From positions 1-19,731 of the forward strand of contig JAUQXU010000471.1 in the NCBI GenBank assembly GCA_030837935.1: a stretch of 19,731 nt of DNA, written 5' to 3'. This document shows positions 16,114 through 19,731 of the stretch, piece by piece (positions within the stretch are counted from its first letter, which is position 1; every line of letters starts with the position of its first letter). The notes below the pieces were generated by a model, which saw nothing but the letters and a program-made list of their open reading frames with translations, did no database searches and was not told where the DNA came from. The position numbers and the translations under genes were made by a program. The stretch comes from Candidatus Brocadia sp. GTDB taxonomy: Bacteria; Planctomycetota; Brocadiia; Brocadiales; Brocadiaceae.

Positions 16114-16947
16114 TCAAGGGAATTGTACCACCCCAAATTGATCCAAAGTTCCGTACCCTTTACCAAGACCAAACGACCGCCGAATCGATGCGGTAATAAA
16201 TCTCTTTGCCTGAACAACGGCCTCTCTTGGACGGGTTCCCTTTGCTAAATAGGTAGCTATCGCTGATGCATAAGTACAACCCGTGCCATGGGTATTCTTT
16301 GTTGGTATGTATTCACCCTCAATATACTCAAAGGATGTTCCATCATATAATACATCAATCACCGTGTCTTTATTTTTTATATCCCAGGCGCTCTCTGCAT
16401 GTCCACCCTTTATAAGCACATGGGAAGTACCTAATTGATAGATGAATTTAGCGGCTTCTTCTGCATCGGATAAATTTTGTATCTTCAACCCGGTGATATA
16501 CTCTGCTTCCGGAATATTCGGCGTGACGATAAAAGACAGAGGAAATAGATGAGCGGTGAGGGCCTGGATGGCATCGGTCGACAACAACCTCCTTCCATTC
16601 TTGGACAACATGACCGGGTCTACAACAACACGTTTTATATGGTATTCTTTAATTTTCAAACTCACTACATCCACGATATCCCTGCACAGCAGCATCCCCG
16701 TTTTAACGGCATCCGTGCCGATATCCGTCATCACTGCATCTATTTGCTGGCCGACAAAGGAAGCCGTTACCTCAAAGATGGAATGGACACCCAGGGTATT
16801 TTGTGCGGTCAGCGCGGTAATGGCCGTTGTTGCATATCCACCGAGGGCCGTAATTGTCTTAATATCCGCCTGTATCCCAGCGCCACCCCCTGAATCAGAA
16901 CCGGCAATGGAAAGGACTTTATAGAGAGGTGGTAGTTGGTTCTTCAT
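16114..16947 (-). CDS. thiD: Hydroxymethylpyrimidine/phosphomethylpyrimidine kinase
   Basis: ThiD phosphorylates HMP and HMP-phosphate in thiamine pyrophosphate synthesis. The protein has 277 residues with the ribokinase-like signature: SIAGSDSGGGAGIQADIKT at about 13-31, VKTGML, VVVDPVMLS, and a C-terminal GTGCTYASAIA with the anion hole. It is full length. The ATG overlaps the 3' end of the frameshifted hicB gene by 29 bases. No TPP riboswitch is visible upstream, so the regulation is unclear. Confidence 0.93.
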   Translation of the reverse strand: MKNQLPPLYKVLSIAGSDSGGGAGIQADIKTITALGGYATTAITALTAQNTLGVHSIFEVTASFVGQQIDAVMTDIGTDAVKTGMLLCRDIVDVVSLKIKEYHIKRVVVDPVMLSKNGRRLLSTDAIQALTAHLFPLSFIVTPNIPEAEYITGLKIQNLSDAEEAAKFIYQLGTSHVLIKGGHAESAWDIKNKDTVIDVLYDGTSFEYIEGEYIPTKNTHGTGCTYASAIATYLAKGTRPREAVVQAKRFITASIRRSFGLGKGYGTLDQFGVVQFP

Positions 16948-17168
16948 TTTGGATAATATTTTTTGGATTCAGATTTTTCGAAGGAATGGGCAATCCCTCC
17001 TCTTTTAGTAGATTAATATGCTCTCTCATTCCCCATTTTGCTTTATGAATGCAATCCTCTATAGAATGTCCTATGTCTGTAAAACCTTCTAAATCTGAAG
17101 AATAAAAACCCAAAGTAGTCAGGTTCCTCCATAGCTTCAATTACTAATGAGCAGTCTAATTCGATCAT
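16919..17168 (-). pseudogene. HicB-family antitoxin gene, frameshifted; orphan
   Basis: From the ATG at 17168, which has AGGA 6 bases upstream, the minus strand reads MIELDCSLVIEAMEEPDYFGF. It then leaves the frame at a T5 run (17104-17108 on the plus strand as A5). The other frame continues as YSSDLEGFTDIGHSIEDC. Removing one T joins them into a typical ~82-residue HicB with the DLEG, IGHS and LKEEGLPIP blocks. No hicA toxin gene lies on either side (thiD downstream, HNH fragment upstream), so it is an orphan or a remnant. An assembly homopolymer error is an equal explanation. An internal start at 17140 would give only the truncated 73-residue form. Confidence 0.8.
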
Positions 17169-17187
17169 TTTTATTCCTGCCTGTACT

Positions 17188-17527
17188 TTATTTCTTTTTG
17201 CCTGTTGCCTTTTTTCTATTACAAAACCTATGGGTAATCTGAAGATTCAAAAAAGCATCTCTCCCACCTGTGCTTATTGCTTTCTTGTGATCTACCTCTA
17301 TGTCGTCACCTATAAAAAGCGGACCACCACAAATGGGACATTTATTGTTTTGTTTCCTTATCAGTTCTTCCTTTTCTGATTGTGATAAGACAATTCTTCT
17401 CTTATCAACAGAGTACTTTTCCTGAAAAACATCTAGTTTATCATAGAACTGTTTAAGTGCAGTTTTTTCTTCACTTTCAGTTGGTACAGTTTTAATAAAA
17501 GTAATAAGATCACGAAGATCCTTTTTT
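17188..17527 (-). pseudogene. C-terminal HNH nuclease part of the DUF262 gene
   Basis: This open stretch, which begins just after an in-frame TAA at the A7 run and has no start codon, reads DLRDLITFIKTVP and then an HNH domain: CPICGG, EVDHKKAISTGGRD, LNLQITHRFCNRKK. The Cys pair, DH and Asn are all present. It continues directly from TDLKK of the piece upstream if the A run is six bases rather than seven. It ends 19 bases before the hicB ATG. Confidence 0.75.
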
Positions 17528-18160
17528 TAAATCGGTTCTTTTCGCAATAACCAACTCTTGGTTTAAACCATGTAAAATGAACCACAAAAGATAAAAATCC
17601 TGCAATTTCCTACGAAAATATCTTTCATCTTTAACATCAATGATATTGTCAAGTTCATCACAAAGGTATGCCGTTTCATCCTCAAGGTCTTGATCGATAA
17701 GAATGATTCGAAGTTTCTTTATAAAAGATTCGGTGACTTTTATACTCTTTAAAAAATCTGATCTTACTTCTGGCTTTGTACTTGCTGTTGCTAAAACCTT
17801 GGTTATGTCATTCTTTGATTTTATTCGGGCAATAATACCTGTACTTTTGTGGTAGAAATCCAAGTGCTTTAAAGGATCATTTTCATCGCTGACACTCACT
17901 GGATGCTTATACTCGAGATAGGCTAAAGATGTATATAATTCCTCATTCTCCATGCGTATACCATTCTGACGTAAGTAGAACCAACTACCATACTTTTCAA
18001 CGTTTTTCTTGATTTCTTCGATTATCTCTTTATCTATATATGAATTCCACATTTCGAAGGAATTTTCTTTTATTGGAAATGGTTTATTGTTTAAGCGTAT
18101 AAAAAGGTCTATGGGATTGAAGTGTGAGTTAAGCTTTTGGTCGATTGTAACAAGCGACAT
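17510..18160 (-). CDS. Middle part of the broken DUF262-HNH gene
   Basis: From the ATG at 18160 this reads as a 216-residue helical protein with no catalytic motif I know. The same frame is open for a further ~59 codons upstream (to about 18337). That stretch is rich in Lys and Glu and looks coding (ENGKRSKSEKNNF, HDLTENLKEKIL), but has no start codon. The ATG is therefore probably internal and this is the linker region between the DUF262 and HNH domains of one protein. A stand-alone gene is less likely. The stop TGA falls just after the A7 run. Confidence 0.6.
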   Translation of the reverse strand: MSLVTIDQKLNSHFNPIDLFIRLNNKPFPIKENSFEMWNSYIDKEIIEEIKKNVEKYGSWFYLRQNGIRMENEELYTSLAYLEYKHPVSVSDENDPLKHLDFYHKSTGIIARIKSKNDITKVLATASTKPEVRSDFLKSIKVTESFIKKLRIILIDQDLEDETAYLCDELDNIIDVKDERYFRRKLQDFYLLWFILHGLNQELVIAKRTDLKKGSS

Positions 18161-18321
18161 TTTGAAATCGAGTATCTTTTCTTTTAGATTTTCAGTAAGA
18201 TCGTGAAACCGTTTACCATTGAGTTCATTCAGGATTGTTAATTTGGACAGGGAAAAGTTATTCTTCTCGGATTTTGACCTTTTACCGTTTTCATCGATGA
18301 ATTCCTCCCCAATATAGCCTA

Positions 18322-19212
18322 TTACAGATAGAATTCGCTAACAAGTCTTGTCGTTGAGATTTCATTTTTGACACAGCTTAATCTAATGGTATTAAGGATA
18401 TCCACTCTTTTCATAAAAGCTAAATAAAGCTCATTGAGGTTTTCAACGTTGTCAGCAAAATAGTCGTAAAACTTTGCTAGTGTTTGCTTATTCCGAGATG
18501 AAATTATGGGCATTTCTTGAGCAATCAATAAAAATCTTACTTTTTGGAGCACTTTTTCTAAAGTTATATCTTTCTCTGCCAACTCTACATCTTTTGCTGA
18601 AAAGAAAAGGTCTAATACTGTCATATAGTTCTGGCGATTTTCCTTAAACTCGGTTTTGAAATGAGAAGTAGGATTGTCTGCCAGATAAATTGCCTTTTCA
18701 ATTTCAGCTGTACGGAGTGGTGTTATTCCAGAATTATAGCGTCTAAATATCTCCTTCTTTATCATATCTTCACGACGTTCATCAAGCCGAGGTTCATTTA
18801 CTATAGTAAATTCTATCATGCGAAGTTTTGTGTCCCAGACTAGGTCTTGAATGTGCATTTCTAAATCGGTGAAACGTTTCTTGGCAAGATGTTTTAGGAA
18901 AAACAATCCACCAGAAGTCAAGGAGAAGTCGTTGTCGATAAATTTCTTTATTGTTTCAAACCTCTGTCTGCCATCTATTACTTCAATAATTGACCCCGTA
19001 TCAAAGAAAACTAAAGGCGGAATTTCTGTGCCTAATAAGATGCTCTCGATGAAATATGAGGCTTTATCATCATCCCATACGTAATTTCTTTGATAATAGG
19101 GTGCAAAATTTATCTTGTTCCTTCGTCGCGCACTACCAAACAAACTATCGATAGACATAACTGTTGATTCGATTTTAAGATGGTTTTTTGAAGATATCAT
19201 GGATTTCATCAT
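18322..19212 (-). CDS. DUF262 domain part of the broken GmrSD-like gene
   Basis: This 296-residue piece carries the DUF262 (GmrS/ParB-superfamily) signature: SIDSLFGSARRRNKINFAPYYQRNYVWDD near the N-terminus, FIESILLGTEIPPLVFF, and the nucleotide-binding DGRQR in EVIDGRQRFETI. DUF262 domains power NTP-dependent restriction, with nuclease activity supplied by a C-terminal domain. The ATG at 19212 lacks a ribosome binding site, whereas the TTG at 19240 has AAAGGAGG but is out of frame by one base. It ends in TAA TAG near 18322, beyond which another frame continues the protein. Confidence 0.8.
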   Translation of the reverse strand: MMKSMISSKNHLKIESTVMSIDSLFGSARRRNKINFAPYYQRNYVWDDDKASYFIESILLGTEIPPLVFFDTGSIIEVIDGRQRFETIKKFIDNDFSLTSGGLFFLKHLAKKRFTDLEMHIQDLVWDTKLRMIEFTIVNEPRLDERREDMIKKEIFRRYNSGITPLRTAEIEKAIYLADNPTSHFKTEFKENRQNYMTVLDLFFSAKDVELAEKDITLEKVLQKVRFLLIAQEMPIISSRNKQTLAKFYDYFADNVENLNELYLAFMKRVDILNTIRLSCVKNEISTTRLVSEFYL

Positions 19213-19246
19213 ATTTCAAAAATATGTTTTCGTTATTCAAGGTGTC

Positions 19247-19254
19247 CTCCTTTA
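19247..19254 (-). promoter_or_regulatory. Strong ribosome binding site for the DUF262 gene
   Basis: On the minus strand AAAGGAGG lies 6 bases before a TTG at 19240. That TTG opens a 21-codon frame (MNNENIFLKYDEIHDIF and on) that feeds into the DUF262 frame if one A is removed at 19184-19189. The site supports the TTG, rather than the ATG at 19212, as the true start. Confidence 0.6.
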
Positions 19255-19350
19255 TTATTTTTTATTTTTTAAAATTGTCTCTTTCACCTTATTATCTTAT
19301 AAAATGAGGATTTTACAAGGAATGTCAGTTCCTTTTGATTGCTGAAACTC

Positions 19351-19614
19351 TTACCTTTTGTAAGCATCTTTTCTATGACGAATATGATAGATAGTTATAA
19401 CTTTGCTTTGAGAGTTAATTTGATAAATTACTCGGTAATCTCCAATTCGCAGGCGATAACTTGATTCAGAGTCTTTAAGTTTTTTTGACTGAACTGGAAA
19501 AGGGTTGTCAGCGAGAGATTCAATTGCATTGATGATTTTGGGAATGTATTGTTTGGTAATTTTCTTGAGATCATGTTCAGATGAACTTTTCCAGTCTATT
19601 TTAAATGAGCCCAT
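19351..19614 (-). CDS. RelE/ParE-family toxin
   Basis: This 87-residue protein has the RelE/ParE layout: KIDWKSSSEHDLKKI, a helix with IPKIINAIESLADNPFP, KLKDSESSYRLRIGDYRVIYQI, and the terminal VITIYHIRHRKDAYKR. The conserved Arg, Tyr and the terminal HRKDAY-like block match YoeB/RelE mRNA interferases that cut in the ribosomal A site. The ATG overlaps the end of the upstream antitoxin gene by 14 bases, so the pair is coupled. ParE (gyrase-targeting) relatives cannot be excluded from sequence alone. Confidence 0.9.
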   Translation of the reverse strand: MGSFKIDWKSSSEHDLKKITKQYIPKIINAIESLADNPFPVQSKKLKDSESSYRLRIGDYRVIYQINSQSKVITIYHIRHRKDAYKR

Positions 19615-19731
19615 CAGCCTTCAACCTTTTTTTCAATTCATCAAAACTCATGGTTGGCTCATCCTTTCGTTCAGCAATAACTGCCAAATCGTGGATATCT
19701 TCAAGGAGTTCCTCATAATCCTTAAGTGGTA
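19601..19731 (-). CDS. Antitoxin of the RelE/ParE pair, 5' end cut by window edge
   Basis: The last 42 codons of a gene enter from the right edge on the minus strand (PLKDYEELLEDIHDLAVIAERKD, then TMSFDELKKRLKADGLI, stop TAA at 19601-19603). The acidic, helical sequence with the LEDIHDLAVIAERKDEP segment resembles the toxin-binding tail of Phd/RelB-type antitoxins. It overlaps the toxin start by 14 bases. The DNA-binding N-terminus lies outside the window. Confidence 0.8.
   Translation of the reverse strand, partial: PLKDYEELLEDIHDLAVIAERKDEPTMSFDELKKRLKADGLI

Larger units (their letters stand above)
17188..19240 (-). pseudogene. DUF262-HNH endonuclease (GmrSD-like), broken into several frames
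   Basis: Four stretches that each look coding join into one DUF262 protein with a C-terminal HNH domain, about 680 residues. The start is probably TTG at 19240, 6 bases after a strong AAAGGAGG. The frame changes at A6 (19184-19189), near 18322-18335 and at A7 (17522-17528, T7 on the plus strand). The middle piece has no start codon for its first ~55 residues, and the HNH piece has none at all. Removing one base at each homopolymer restores the frame, while the middle break needs one base added. The family includes type IV restriction enzymes against modified phage DNA. Either the gene is decayed or the assembly has indel errors. Individual parts are listed separately. Confidence 0.75.

Noticed and set aside
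16948..17168. A TPP riboswitch upstream of thiD
   Set aside because: The region is occupied by hicB coding sequence and no CTGAGA-type thi-box was seen.
1..19731. tRNA, rRNA, CRISPR arrays, integrases and insertion sequences
   Set aside because: None was recognised on reading: no regularly spaced repeats, no transposase or integrase motifs, and no tRNA cloverleaf was found.

Overview
The window looks like a chromosomal segment of a Gram-negative bacterium of moderate GC. The lipid A kinase LpxK implies an outer membrane with lipopolysaccharide, and the core genes (lpxK, pyrC, thiD, a 2[4Fe-4S] ferredoxin) are ordinary chromosomal genes. The gene mix (B12-type radical SAM protein, deoxyhypusine-synthase-like protein, many toxin-antitoxin pieces) would suit an anaerobic environmental lineage. 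An anammox planctomycete (Brocadiales) is my guess from gene style only, with low confidence. Every gene I can support lies on the minus strand, so transcription runs from high to low coordinates.

Layout from right to left. (1) 19.7-17.0 kb is an accessory, partly degraded patch: a RelE/ParE-type toxin with its cut-off antitoxin, a DUF262-HNH endonuclease gene (GmrSD-like) broken into several frames, and an orphan HicB antitoxin gene with a one-base frameshift. (2) 16.9-9.9 kb is housekeeping: thiD, an HNH endonuclease, then a tight run of lpxK, ferredoxin, a deoxyhypusine-synthase-like protein and an endonuclease III/MagIII-like glycosylase, followed by pyrC, a YacP-type NYN nuclease and a VanZ-like membrane protein. 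(3) 9.84-1.75 kb is a compact, AT-rich, nine-gene operon with junctions of -8 to +10 bases: ParB-like protein 1, PD-(D/E)XK nuclease, SNF2-type helicase, ParB-like protein 2, DGQHR (DndB-type) protein, metallo-beta-lactamase-fold hydrolase, radical SAM enzyme, DUF433 antitoxin, DUF5615 PIN-like toxin. (4) 1.66-0 kb holds most of a B12-binding-type radical SAM protein that runs off the left edge.

The nine-gene operon is the most interesting part. It combines a helicase and a nuclease with three proteins of the ParB/DGQHR superfamily and two metalloenzymes that could form or process a nucleic-acid modification, and it ends in a toxin-antitoxin pair. I know of no named defence system with this exact set. 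The nearest logical relatives are the Dnd (phosphorothioate) and Dpd (7-deazaguanine) modification-restriction systems, which also pair a DGQHR/ParB-type protein with modification enzymes, helicases and nucleases. A role as an undescribed modification-restriction or anti-phage system is inference from gene content and architecture. No TGT-like, PAPS-reductase-like or methyltransferase gene is visible in the window.

The right-hand patch shows several one-base disruptions, three of them at A/T homopolymers and all fixed by removing one base. They are either real decay of a type IV restriction locus or systematic homopolymer errors in the assembly, and read data would be needed to decide.
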